This document shows positions 8,886 to 16,585 of a stretch of DNA of 64,000 nucleotides, piece after piece. The position numbers and the translations under genes are program-made. Within the stretch, counting starts at the first letter, position 1. Each line of letters starts with the position of its first letter. This DNA is from Bradyrhizobium niftali (lineage in GTDB: Bacteria > Pseudomonadota > Alphaproteobacteria > Rhizobiales > Xanthobacteraceae). Under the pieces are notes generated by a model that was given only the letters and a program-made list of their open reading frames with translations, was not told the DNA's origin and ran no database searches. The stretch covers positions 124,001 through 188,000 of the forward strand of contig NZ_SPQT01000009.1 of NCBI RefSeq assembly GCF_004571025.1, given 5' to 3'.

Positions 8886-8914
8886 CTTATGCGGGAGAGT
8901 CTTGCGCCCGTCAA
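8886..8914 (-). promoter_or_regulatory. Predicted sigma70 promoter of the asd leader transcript
   Basis: On the minus strand TTGACG (8914-8909) and CATAAG (8891-8886) are separated by exactly 17 bases. The -10 box ends 8 bases before the ATG of the leader peptide, which predicts a leaderless transcript. Confidence 0.65.
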
Positions 8915-8956
8915 TGGCTTTTCGGCGGGATTGTGACCGTCGGCCGGGAGCCGTGT

Positions 8957-9559
8957 CTACTTCGTCCGGGCGCCCGGCGGCTCGAGGATGACCTCCTTGA
9001 GGTCGTCGCCGCTGATCACGACGATCGCGAAATTGAGCCGGCCGCGTTCGCGCACGAGGCCGCCGCTGATCGCCTTGCCGGACGCTGCCTGCTCAGCGAC
9101 GCGTACGGCATCCGCAAGGCGGTGCCGGATCGCGCCGAGTGCAGCGAGGTTGCTGCGATCGTCGTGGTCGAGTTCGGCGAGGGGGAGGGCGGCCTCGCCG
9201 CCGACGAGCTCGCCGGTCGCGGCGTTGATGGTGTGGCGCCAGATCCGGTCGTTGTGCAGGGTCTTCACCCGGTAGACCGGCACGCCGGAGGCACCGTCAA
9301 AACTCACGTCCGCCGTCGTGGCGCCCACGTGGCGGGACTCCGCGATGGCCATGGCCTGGCTGATCGAGATGGGCGAGCCGCGGAAGCGCTCGATCTCGCG
9401 GCTGACCGCTTGGCGGTCCGCCTCGGCGTCACCATCTCTGTCGCTGTGAAGCGCGGTCGGTGTGCCCGTGGTCACGATCGCTCGTGCGGGCGCTGCAAGG
9501 AGCAGCGCGGGCAATGCGATCGCAAACAATCGCGAGGTCCATCGTTTGGCTGTCGTCAT
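8957..9559 (-). CDS. Exported PepSY-domain protein
   Basis: About 200 residues. I prefer the start at 9559, which gives MTTAKRWTSRLFAIALPALL followed by a signal-peptidase site near APARAIV. The longer frame to 9625 would add 22 hydrophilic residues before the signal. Two PepSY-like repeats are visible: SPISISQAMAIAESRHVGAT...VYRVKTLHNDRIWRHTINAATGELVG and LADAVRVAEQAASGKAISGG...FAIVVISGDDLKEVIL. PepSY domains occur in exported proteins and in protease propeptides. Catalytic activity is not expected. A promoter covered by a palindrome lies about 170 bases upstream, and that palindrome also occurs before the patatin gene. Confidence 0.8.
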   Translation of the reverse strand: MTTAKRWTSRLFAIALPALLLAAPARAIVTTGTPTALHSDRDGDAEADRQAVSREIERFRGSPISISQAMAIAESRHVGATTADVSFDGASGVPVYRVKTLHNDRIWRHTINAATGELVGGEAALPLAELDHDDRSNLAALGAIRHRLADAVRVAEQAASGKAISGGLVRERGRLNFAIVVISGDDLKEVILEPPGARTK

Positions 9560-9732
9560 GCTCGAAACCCTCGGCCAGCGAGTGTGCCGGATGATCGTAA
9601 AGAATTCGCGGCCGGCCTTGGGCATCGGCCGGCCGCCGAGCGTCGTGGCGGGCGGTACCCGTCGCGGCGATCGAAGCGGTATGGACCTCTTTTGGGGCTG
9701 GTGAAAAAAGCGGCCCGTACCGACTTATAACG

Positions 9733-9763
9733 AAACAATACCGTATCGTTTTATTTCGGTCAA
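9733..9763 (-). promoter_or_regulatory. Promoter overlapped by a TetR-type palindrome (box 1)
   Basis: On the minus strand TTGACC (9763-9758), a 17-base spacer and TATTGT (9740-9735) form a promoter for the PepSY gene. The near-palindrome AAACGATACGGTATTGTTT (9751-9733) covers the -10 box and half of the spacer, a typical repressor site. The same core ATACSGTAT is at 11953-11973. Confidence 0.6.
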
Positions 9764-9812
9764 TGGCGGTGCGATGGCCCCCTTGGGGATAGATGGCCAG
9801 CTCACGGAATTG

Positions 9813-10595
9813 TCAGCGGGGGGAGCGTCGCCGCGGCGTGCCCTTGGGGGCGTCCTGGACGCGGTCGGCGGGGCCCAGCGCACCGGCTAGGAACAGCTTG
9901 ATCGCCGTGCGCATCCGCTTTTCCGCGGACTTCAACTCCAGTGCCGTTCCGAACGTCGCCATGCGGTGGGTGTGACCGACGACGACGTCGAGAAACACTT
10001 CCGCTGCGATGGTGGTGTCGTCGACGTCGAGCGCGTCTTGCGCCGCCAGATGGTCGAAGAAGCGCGCCGTCGTGGCAACGGCCTTGAGCCAGCCTTCCTC
10101 CATGCCGAGCTTGGCGACATCGGGGAAGTTGATGGCCTGTGACGTCATCATGCGGCTGAAGGCGACGGCATCGGGCCCGCAGGTGAAGCTCAGCATCTCG
10201 CGCCCGATCTCGACCAGCCGCTGCTCGACGGGGATGTCCGAGGCGCTGCTGAGCTGCGTCTCGGCGGCCGCCGACAGCGGCGCAAGCCAGCGCGCGATCT
10301 CGCGCCTCAGCACGGCGGCAAACAGGCCGCGCTTGTCGCCGTAACGGGAATAGACGGTGGGCTTGCTCACCCGCGCCGCTTCCGCAACCGCATCGAGCGA
10401 GGTGGCGTCGAAGCCGCGATCCAGGAACAGGCGGGTTGCGACCTCGATCAACCGCTGATCGCGCTCGATCGCGGCAGTCTTGGTCGGCCGGCCGCCGCGC
10501 GATTTCGGCACCTCGCGCCGTGCTGCTGCCGGTCTTGTCTTGGTCGCAGTCAATCCCATGCCCGATGATTCCTGCGCGGTCGTTCCAATCGTCAT
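9813..10595 (-). CDS. TetR/AcrR family transcriptional regulator
   Basis: A 260-residue regulator. After a basic, low-complexity N-terminus (about 45 residues) comes the TetR DNA-binding domain: RLIEVATRLFLDRGFDATSL, then VSKPTVYSRYGDKRGLFAAV as helix-turn-helix and recognition helix. The C-terminal part (REMLSFTCGPDAVAFSRMM...) resembles the ligand domain of AefR-like TetR proteins. It lies about 100 bases downstream of the patatin gene on the same strand, so it may share the patatin promoter. That promoter and the PepSY promoter on the other side carry the same palindrome, making this protein the obvious candidate repressor of both. Its ligand is unknown. Confidence 0.93.
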   Translation of the reverse strand: MTIGTTAQESSGMGLTATKTRPAAARREVPKSRGGRPTKTAAIERDQRLIEVATRLFLDRGFDATSLDAVAEAARVSKPTVYSRYGDKRGLFAAVLRREIARWLAPLSAAAETQLSSASDIPVEQRLVEIGREMLSFTCGPDAVAFSRMMTSQAINFPDVAKLGMEEGWLKAVATTARFFDHLAAQDALDVDDTTIAAEVFLDVVVGHTHRMATFGTALELKSAEKRMRTAIKLFLAGALGPADRVQDAPKGTPRRRSPR

Positions 10596-10694
10596 TGCTC
10601 TATAACGCGCAGCAGCCGGGGCGTCATCGCGAATCTGGCCGAATTGGCCGTATCGTCAACGGTCTCGATCCGACCTCGTTCCGCCACCGGGGTC

Positions 10695-11852
10695 TCATGG
10701 CAGCGCCGAAGTCCAGGCCTGGCCTGCGGCCGCCTTCTCATATCCGTACTGATACAGCGCCCGCATATAGGCGGTGTCGAATCCTTCCGAGGGCGGTGCG
10801 GGGTAGTCGCGCGCGATGTAGGAGAGATGGAAGCCGAGGTGGTTGCGCCTGGCGAAATCATAGGTCGAGAAGATGATCGAGCGGGTCTGCGACTGCGTGA
10901 TTGCCGACAGGCTGCGCGAGGCGACATCGACAGTGCTGTTGGACACGAGCTCGAAGTTGCGTTCGATCTTCTTGTTGACGAGGATGTAGATGTCCATCTT
11001 CGCGCTGCCCGGCAGGCGGCTGCCCTGGAACAGCAAGGCTTCCGGCAGCGTCAGCACCGGGGCGGTCACGCCGCCGTCGACGTGCATCTCCTGAAACCTG
11101 CGGCCCTGGCCTTCGGCGTCGATCATGATCGGTGGAAACACCAGGGGAATGCTGGCGGAGGCCGCCATCACGTCGCGAAACAGTTTGAGCGCCTCGGGCG
11201 TGCCGACCTCCGCGATCTTGCCCATGTTCCAGATCGCGGTCCGCTGGGTGTCCAGGTCGGTCGTCACGATCAGCAGCCGTCGGCCCTTGGCGTTTTCGCG
11301 CGCGACTTGTGCCATGATCTCCGGCCCGACATAGCGGGCGACGAGCTCGCGCAGGCGTGTATTGCCGAACAGGCCGGATCCGAACAGCACGCGTATGATG
11401 CTGGGATCGCTCAGGAGGCTCTCCGCGATGCCGCTGGTGTAGACCTCCTTCAACGTGTCGTCATATTGCGAGCCGAGAAACGCAAAGGGCGCGATCAGGC
11501 CGCCGGTGCTCACGCCCGAGACGACCGAGAAGGTGGGACGGGTTCTGGCCGCGGTCCAGCCGTTGAGCACGCCGACGCCATAGGCGCCATCCGCACCGCC
11601 GCCGGAGAGCGCCAGATAGGACTTCGCCGCGTTGCTGTTGTCCTTCTCGAAGCTGAACTTCGTGACGGGGTCGTCGGCGTAACGCCGCAGGCCGTCGATA
11701 TCGAGCACGCGCGACGTGCTGGCCTCGGCGGCGGTATAGGGCGTACGGGGCAGGGAGGTGCAGGCGCCGAGCGCCAGGCTGCAGGCGAGGACCAGGAAGC
11801 CGATCAGGCGGGCGCCTGTCTGCCTGCCCCGGCCATGTGAAGGCACGGACAT
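10695..11852 (-). CDS. Patatin-like phospholipase, lipoprotein
   Basis: A patatin-family acyl hydrolase with a lipoprotein signal. From the start at 11852 the leader runs to a lipobox (SLALGAC) with Cys near residue 31, then STSRV. Two upstream in-frame ATGs (11879, 11903) remain possible; none of the three has a good Shine-Dalgarno sequence. The catalytic set is complete: oxyanion glycines in SGGGADGAYGVG, nucleophile Ser in GVSTG, and the Asp in HVDGGVTAP. The product is probably anchored in the envelope and hydrolyses phospholipid or another acyl ester. The promoter upstream carries the ATACSGTAT palindrome shared with the PepSY promoter. Confidence 0.9.
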   Translation of the reverse strand: MSVPSHGRGRQTGARLIGFLVLACSLALGACTSLPRTPYTAAEASTSRVLDIDGLRRYADDPVTKFSFEKDNSNAAKSYLALSGGGADGAYGVGVLNGWTAARTRPTFSVVSGVSTGGLIAPFAFLGSQYDDTLKEVYTSGIAESLLSDPSIIRVLFGSGLFGNTRLRELVARYVGPEIMAQVARENAKGRRLLIVTTDLDTQRTAIWNMGKIAEVGTPEALKLFRDVMAASASIPLVFPPIMIDAEGQGRRFQEMHVDGGVTAPVLTLPEALLFQGSRLPGSAKMDIYILVNKKIERNFELVSNSTVDVASRSLSAITQSQTRSIIFSTYDFARRNHLGFHLSYIARDYPAPPSEGFDTAYMRALYQYGYEKAAAGQAWTSALP

Positions 11853-11952
11853 TTCAGTCGAATATGAAGGGAAGGGCATCGTCGGTGGCTGGCGATCACA
11901 CATCTACCGCCGCCGGCAAACTCGCCGCGGCATCTCGTCCAGCCCCCACGCT

Positions 11953-11982
11953 AAAACTATACGGTATCGTTTTGTTTAACAA
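11953..11982 (-). promoter_or_regulatory. Promoter overlapped by a TetR-type palindrome (box 2)
   Basis: On the minus strand TTGTTA (11982-11977), 17 bases and TAGTTT (11959-11954) form a promoter for the patatin gene. AAAACGATACCGTATAGTTTT (11973-11953) spans the spacer and the -10 box. Position and core match box 1 at 9733-9751 exactly. Confidence 0.6.
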
Positions 11983-12093
11983 GGTGGCGGAGACGATAGC
12001 GGGGGCCATTTGTGTCCCAGTCTGAGGCACAGGCCGGCCGAAGTGCGGTCCTGCGGGTTGATCGGCCTTCTCCGACACGCAATAAGCACCGCC

Positions 12094-13251
12094 ATGAATC
12101 GTCCTGACGCAGCTCTTCCCAATCATTTCGAACTGCTCGCCACCGATGGCGCGGCGCGCACCGGGCGCCTGACCACGCCGCATGGCGTGGTGCGGACGCC
12201 GGCCTTCATGCCCGTCGGCACCGCCGGCGCCATGAAGGGCATGCACTGGCGCGAGGTGCGCGATGCCGGCGCCGACATCGTGCTCGGCAACACCTATCAT
12301 CTGATGCTGCGCCCCGGCGCCGAGCGGATCGCGGCGCTCGGCGGCTTGCAGCGGTTCACCGGCTGGAACGGACCGATGCTGACGGATTCCGGCGGCTTCC
12401 AGGTGATGTCGCTGGCGGATCTGCGCAAGGTCAGCGAGCACGCCGTCACCTTCCGTTCGCATATCGACGGCGCCAAGGTCGAGCTGTCGCCGGAGCGCTC
12501 GATCGAGGTGCAGCGTTTCCTCGGCTCCGACATCGCCATGCAGATGGACGAATGCGTGCGGCTGCCCGCCGAGCACGCCGATATCGAGCGCGCGATGCAA
12601 TTGTCGCTGCGCTGGGCCGAGCGCAGCAAGCGCGCCTTCGAGAGCGCGCCGGACGGTTACATGCTGTTCGGCATCGTGCAGGGTGGCGATGTGCCGCAGC
12701 TTCGTCATGCGAGCGCGCAAGGGCTCGTCGCGATCGGCTTTCACGGCTATGCGATCGGCGGCCTCGCCGTCGGCGAGCCGCAGGCGGTGATGCTGGCGAT
12801 GATCGACGAGACCGCACCGATGCTGCCGACAGAGCGGCCGCGCTATCTGATGGGCGTCGGCACGCCCGACGACATCCTCGAAGCCGTGAAGCGCGGCATC
12901 GACATGTTCGATTGCGTGATGCCGACGCGGAACGGCCGGCACGGCGTTGCCTTCACCCGCTTCGGTCAGGTGAATCTGCGCAACGCGCGCCATGCCGACG
13001 ATCCGCGTCCGCTCGACGAGGAAAGCTCATGGCCGTCGACGCGCAGCTACGCGCGCGCCTACCTGCATCATCTCGTCAAGGCGGGCGAGACGCTGGGGGC
13101 AATGCTGCTGTCCGAGATCAATATCGCCTACTACCAGGCCCTGATGCAGGGCATCAGGGACGCGATCGCACACGGAACGTTCGACGAGTTCTATCAGCGT
13201 ACGCGCGAGGATTGGGCGAGGGGCGACATCGCCCCGCGCCAGGTCGACTGA
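12094..13251 (+). CDS. tgt: tRNA-guanine transglycosylase lacking the zinc ligands
   Basis: A 385-residue Tgt, which swaps guanine 34 for preQ1 in queuosine tRNAs. I start at ATG 12094 (MNRPDAALPNHFELL); the open frame upstream has no support. The TIM-barrel active site is intact: Asp98 in MLTDSGGFQVMSL and the nucleophile Asp273 in FDCVMPTRNGRHG. The structural zinc site is not. Where Zymomonas Tgt has C-x-C-x2-C and a His 26 residues later, this protein has Ser311, Trp313, Thr316 and Ile342, although the surrounding sequence (RAYLHHLVKAGE, GAMLLSEINIAYYQ) aligns without gaps. All four ligands are gone together, suggesting a zinc-independent variant. Confidence 0.95.
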   Translation: MNRPDAALPNHFELLATDGAARTGRLTTPHGVVRTPAFMPVGTAGAMKGMHWREVRDAGADIVLGNTYHLMLRPGAERIAALGGLQRFTGWNGPMLTDSGGFQVMSLADLRKVSEHAVTFRSHIDGAKVELSPERSIEVQRFLGSDIAMQMDECVRLPAEHADIERAMQLSLRWAERSKRAFESAPDGYMLFGIVQGGDVPQLRHASAQGLVAIGFHGYAIGGLAVGEPQAVMLAMIDETAPMLPTERPRYLMGVGTPDDILEAVKRGIDMFDCVMPTRNGRHGVAFTRFGQVNLRNARHADDPRPLDEESSWPSTRSYARAYLHHLVKAGETLGAMLLSEINIAYYQALMQGIRDAIAHGTFDEFYQRTREDWARGDIAPRQVD

Positions 13252-13254
13252 GGA

Positions 13255-13473
13255 TCAGTTGCACACGATCCGGTGCTTGACGGCATGCTTGGTCACGAAG
13301 CCGTAGCCGCAATTGTCGCAGGTCCAGAGATAGCTGATCATGTGGTCCGAGACGTAGGCGGATGCTTCGGCGGCGACCATGGAGTCGGCGCAGACCGGAC
13401 AGGTGGGCAACTCACTGCAACGCGGATCGCGAGTCTGCGCGACGGTCGACAACACTTCAGCAACTGCTGACAT
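13255..13473 (-). CDS. Small zinc-ribbon-like protein
   Basis: A 72-residue product with two CxxC pairs: CPVCADS near residue 25 and CDNCGYGF near residue 52. The layout suits a zinc ribbon. The start is supported by GGGAGGT about 7 bases upstream (minus strand). It is convergent with tgt, with only 3 bases between them. A second, unrelated CxxC protein is at 32181-32459. No specific function is recognised. Confidence 0.8.
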   Translation of the reverse strand: MSAVAEVLSTVAQTRDPRCSELPTCPVCADSMVAAEASAYVSDHMISYLWTCDNCGYGFVTKHAVKHRIVCN

Positions 13474-13696
13474 CGTGGTGACCTCCCTGCTTTAAGACGT
13501 AAGTCTAACATAAGCAGAATCACTTGACGAGGTCGCAACACAAAAGCGTTGGTTTTCTGATATTTGTAGCTCACGTGATTTTGCGATGCAGCGTATTTAA
13601 CATGTGCCGCATTGCTGCTTGCGTGTCGCCGCAAGCTGTCTCTAACTGCGTAAGAGCTGCGATCAGCGCGCCAATTGTCGTCACAGGGAGTTCATC

Positions 13697-14674
13697 ATGG
13701 ACGCATCGTCCACCGCGGGTGCAACGCACCAACCCGGCCGCGGCCGGATCTATGATTCGATTGTCGACGCTTTTGGCGACACGCCGATCGTGCGATTGCG
13801 CCGGCTGCCGGGCATGCACGGGGTGAACGCGACGATTTTGGCAAAACTTGAATATTTCAATCCGGCCGCGAGCGTGAAGGACCGCATCGGCGCGGCCATG
13901 ATCATCGCCATGGAGAAGGCCGGGATCGTCAAGCCGGATACCGTGCTGATCGAGCCGACCTCCGGCAATACCGGCATCGCACTCGCCTTCGTCGCCGCCT
14001 CGCGCGGGTACCGGCTCAAGCTGGTGATGCCGGAATCCATGTCGATCGAACGGCGCAAGATGCTGGCCTTTCTCGGCGCCGAACTGGTGCTGACGCCGGC
14101 CGCGCAAGGCATGAAGGGCGCGATCGCCGCCGCCGAGGAGCTTGTGAAGACGACGCCGAACTCGGTGATGCCGCAGCAGTTCAAGAACCTCGCCAATCCC
14201 GAGGTGCACCGCCGCACCACCGCCGAGGAGATCTGGAACGACACCGGCGGCAACATCGATGTCTTCGTCGCCGGGGTCGGCACCGGCGGCACGATCACCG
14301 GCGTCGGCCAGGTGCTCAAGCCGCGCAAGCCCTCCTTGCGGGTGGTGGCGGTCGAGCCGGAGGAAAGTCCGGTGCTGTCAGGCGGCCAGCATACGCCGCA
14401 CAAGATCCAGGGCATCGGCGCGGGCTTCGTCCCTGATATCCTCGACCGCTCCGTGATCGACGAGATCGTCAAGATCAACTCGACCACGGCGATCGAGCTC
14501 TCGCGCGCCTTGGCGCGGCACGAGGGCATTCCAGGCGGCATCTCCTCGGGCGCTGCGATCGCCGCCGCGCTCCAGATCGGCAGGCGGCCGGAAGCTGCGG
14601 GAAAAACCATTCTGGCGGTGGTGCCGTCCTTCTCCGAGCGGTATCTTTCGACGGCTCTGTTTGAGGGAATCTAG
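13697..14674 (+). CDS. cysK: Cysteine synthase A (O-acetylserine sulfhydrylase)
   Basis: A 325-residue fold-type II PLP enzyme that makes cysteine from O-acetylserine and sulfide. The PLP lysine is in NPAASVKDRIG (K61), followed by EPTSGNTGIAL and the phosphate-binding GVGTGGTITGVG. C-terminal SSGAAIAAAL and VVPSFSERYLST are typical of CysK. Shine-Dalgarno AGGGAG lies before the ATG. A BrnA-like ORF follows 3 bases after the stop and is probably co-transcribed. No serine acetyltransferase gene is in view. Confidence 0.95.
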   Translation: MDASSTAGATHQPGRGRIYDSIVDAFGDTPIVRLRRLPGMHGVNATILAKLEYFNPAASVKDRIGAAMIIAMEKAGIVKPDTVLIEPTSGNTGIALAFVAASRGYRLKLVMPESMSIERRKMLAFLGAELVLTPAAQGMKGAIAAAEELVKTTPNSVMPQQFKNLANPEVHRRTTAEEIWNDTGGNIDVFVAGVGTGGTITGVGQVLKPRKPSLRVVAVEPEESPVLSGGQHTPHKIQGIGAGFVPDILDRSVIDEIVKINSTTAIELSRALARHEGIPGGISSGAAIAAALQIGRRPEAAGKTILAVVPSFSERYLSTALFEGI

Positions 14675-14677
14675 GAC

Positions 14678-14917
14678 ATGGCGGATCTACCGAGGCGGCC
14701 GCGCACGCTTGGCGACGCCAGGACCGAGGCCGAGGCGGCATTCAAGAAGGTGACGGCCAAGGTCGCCGCGGCGCCGCCGAAGCAGAACGTGGCGCCGGGG
14801 GTCAAGGAGCAGGTCACGCTGCGCATCGACCAGGACGTGCTGGAGTTCTTCCAGGAGGGTGGCCCCGGCTGGCAGGACCGCATCAACGAGGCGCTGCGGA
14901 AGGCGGCGGGCAAGTAG
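14678..14917 (+). CDS. BrnA-antitoxin-like protein without an adjacent toxin
   Basis: 79 residues. The C-terminal half, VTLRIDQDVLEFFQEGGPGW followed by QDRINEALRKAAG, matches the BrnA antitoxin domain, a ribbon-helix-helix-like DNA-binding fold whose usual relatives read VTLRLD..VL.WF...G.GYQ.RIN..LR. The N-terminal half is Lys/Ala-rich and unstructured. BrnA normally neutralises the BrnT ribonuclease encoded just upstream of it. Here the upstream gene is cysK and the downstream gene a transporter, so this is an orphan. The 3-base gap to cysK suggests translational coupling. Confidence 0.75.
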   Translation: MADLPRRPRTLGDARTEAEAAFKKVTAKVAAAPPKQNVAPGVKEQVTLRIDQDVLEFFQEGGPGWQDRINEALRKAAGK

Positions 14918-14978
14918 GCTACCGCCGGATCCGGTTGGTCGTGCGAAGGCCGATGCGCCCAGGATCCGCGCAGCCAGC

Positions 14979-15731
14979 TCAGAGGACCTGGGACAGAAAC
15001 CGCTGCGTGCGCTCGTCCTTGGCCGCCGTAAACAATGTTTCCGGCGGCCCGTGCTCGACGATCACACCGCGATCGGTGAAGTAGACGTGATCGGCGACCT
15101 CTCGTGCGAAGTTCATTTCATGGGTGACGAGGAGGCACGTCATTCCATCCTCGGCAAGCTCTCGGATGGTCACCAGAACCTCCTTGACGGTTTCCGGGTC
15201 GAGGGCGGCCGTGACTTCGTCGAACAGCATGATGTCCGGCCGCATCGCCAGTGAACGGGCGATGGCCACGCGCTGCTGCTGTCCGCCAGAGAGTTCGCCA
15301 GGATAGCTGTCCTCCTTTCCTGCGAGCCGCACCTTGGCGAGCAGCGCTCGGGCGCGCGCTTCGACCTCGGCACGTTTCTGGCCGAGAACATGGATCGGCG
15401 CCATCATCACGTTCTGGAGCGCCGTCTTGTGCGGGAACAGGTTGTACTGCTGAAATACCATTCCGACCTTGCGCCGAAGCGCCAGCTTGTCGAGCCTGGG
15501 ATCGGTGACCTCGATGCCTTCGATCTGAATGCTGCCGGACGAGATCGGCTGGAGGGCATTGATACAGCGGATCAGCGTGGACTTACCCGATCCCGACGGG
15601 CCGATGATGCAGATCACCTCGCCCTTCCTCACCGACAGGCTGATGCCTTTCAGAACCTCGAGAGCGCCGAACGATTTTCTGACTTCGACGCATTGAACGA
15701 TGGGCTGATCCGGAGTCCAGGTCGCGACCAT
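14979..15731 (-). CDS. Polar amino-acid ABC transporter, ATP-binding subunit
   Basis: 250 residues, GlnQ/HisP type. Walker A is GPSGSGKST, the signature is LSGGQQQRVA and Walker B is IMLFDEVTAALDPE, where the family usually has DEPTSALDPE. The H-loop is LLVTHEM. The gene is last in a four-gene transport set (binding protein, two permeases, ATPase), 11 bases after the second permease. Substrate class is inferred from the family and from the amine oxidase at the head of the cluster. Confidence 0.95.
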   Translation of the reverse strand: MVATWTPDQPIVQCVEVRKSFGALEVLKGISLSVRKGEVICIIGPSGSGKSTLIRCINALQPISSGSIQIEGIEVTDPRLDKLALRRKVGMVFQQYNLFPHKTALQNVMMAPIHVLGQKRAEVEARARALLAKVRLAGKEDSYPGELSGGQQQRVAIARSLAMRPDIMLFDEVTAALDPETVKEVLVTIRELAEDGMTCLLVTHEMNFAREVADHVYFTDRGVIVEHGPPETLFTAAKDERTQRFLSQVL

Positions 15732-15742
15732 GCTCTACTCCC

Positions 15743-16585
15743 TCAGCGCACGCGGAATCGACGCTCAAGACGAGCGGTCCAGAGGTTGATCGGATAACAA
15801 TAGAGAAAGAAGCACAGCAGTGCGAAGCCGTAGAGCGGCGCGAACAGTTCCGGTCTGCCGCCTTCGGCAGCATGCACCTGCGCCGTCAGCGTCAGCATTT
15901 CCGAGACGCCCACGATCGATGCAAGCACCGTCGCCATCGCGACAAGGGCATAGATGTTCATCCAGGGCGGCAGCATTCGCTTGATGCATTGCGGCAGCAT
16001 AATCAGCCACATGGTCTGGCGTCGCGTGAATGACAGCGATTCAGCCGCCTCCCATTGCGTCGACGGAACGGACCGCACGGCTCCGCGTACGACCTCGGCG
16101 ACGTTCGCCATGACGGGCAGGGCGAAGCCCACGGTTGCCTTGATCCAGTCGGGCAAAGGGACGGTCGTGTTGAAGATGGTGATCTGGAAGGGCACCAGAA
16201 ACATGACGAAGAACAGCAGCACCAGCCAGGGCGCGTTGCGGAAGAATTGAGTCACGAACCAGCTGGCGGTGGCGAGCAACCGGTACTGTGACAACAGGGC
16301 CAGACCCAGGCCGAGACCGGCGACGGTGCCCAGCAGCATGGCGAGCAAGGAGATCAGGATGTTGAACGCGAACCCTCGCAGCAGGAGCGGCGACCATTTC
16401 ACGATGACCTGAAGCGGGGACAGCATCGTCGGTGCGGTCTGCGCCCATGCCGTGGACGCAGCCATCACGGCGCAGAAGCAGAGGATCGCGGCGGATAGCG
16501 GGCTGATCCGAACGGACATCCGGGTCGGCGCGAGACGATACGGCAGAAGGACGGCAAGCCTGTGCACGGGCTCGGCGGTCTTCAT
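15743..16585 (-). CDS. Polar amino-acid ABC transporter, permease subunit 2
   Basis: 280 residues from ATG 16585, which overlaps the stop of the preceding permease (ATGA). The frame is open further upstream but only as a shadow of that gene. It has a longer N-terminus than usual: a hydrophobic segment ending AVMAASTAWAQ that looks like a signal or extra membrane span. The HisM-type permease domain (LLLRGFAFNILISLLAMLLG...) follows, with the EAA-loop region QWEAAESLSFTRRQTMWLI. It forms the channel with the permease encoded just before it. Confidence 0.93.
   Translation of the reverse strand: MKTAEPVHRLAVLLPYRLAPTRMSVRISPLSAAILCFCAVMAASTAWAQTAPTMLSPLQVIVKWSPLLLRGFAFNILISLLAMLLGTVAGLGLGLALLSQYRLLATASWFVTQFFRNAPWLVLLFFVMFLVPFQITIFNTTVPLPDWIKATVGFALPVMANVAEVVRGAVRSVPSTQWEAAESLSFTRRQTMWLIMLPQCIKRMLPPWMNIYALVAMATVLASIVGVSEMLTLTAQVHAAEGGRPELFAPLYGFALLCFFLYCYPINLWTARLERRFRVR

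Noticed and set aside
12010..12093. N-terminal extension of tgt from an upstream TTG
   Set aside because: The extension has no homology-like features and the ATG at 12094 gives the normal Tgt N-terminus.
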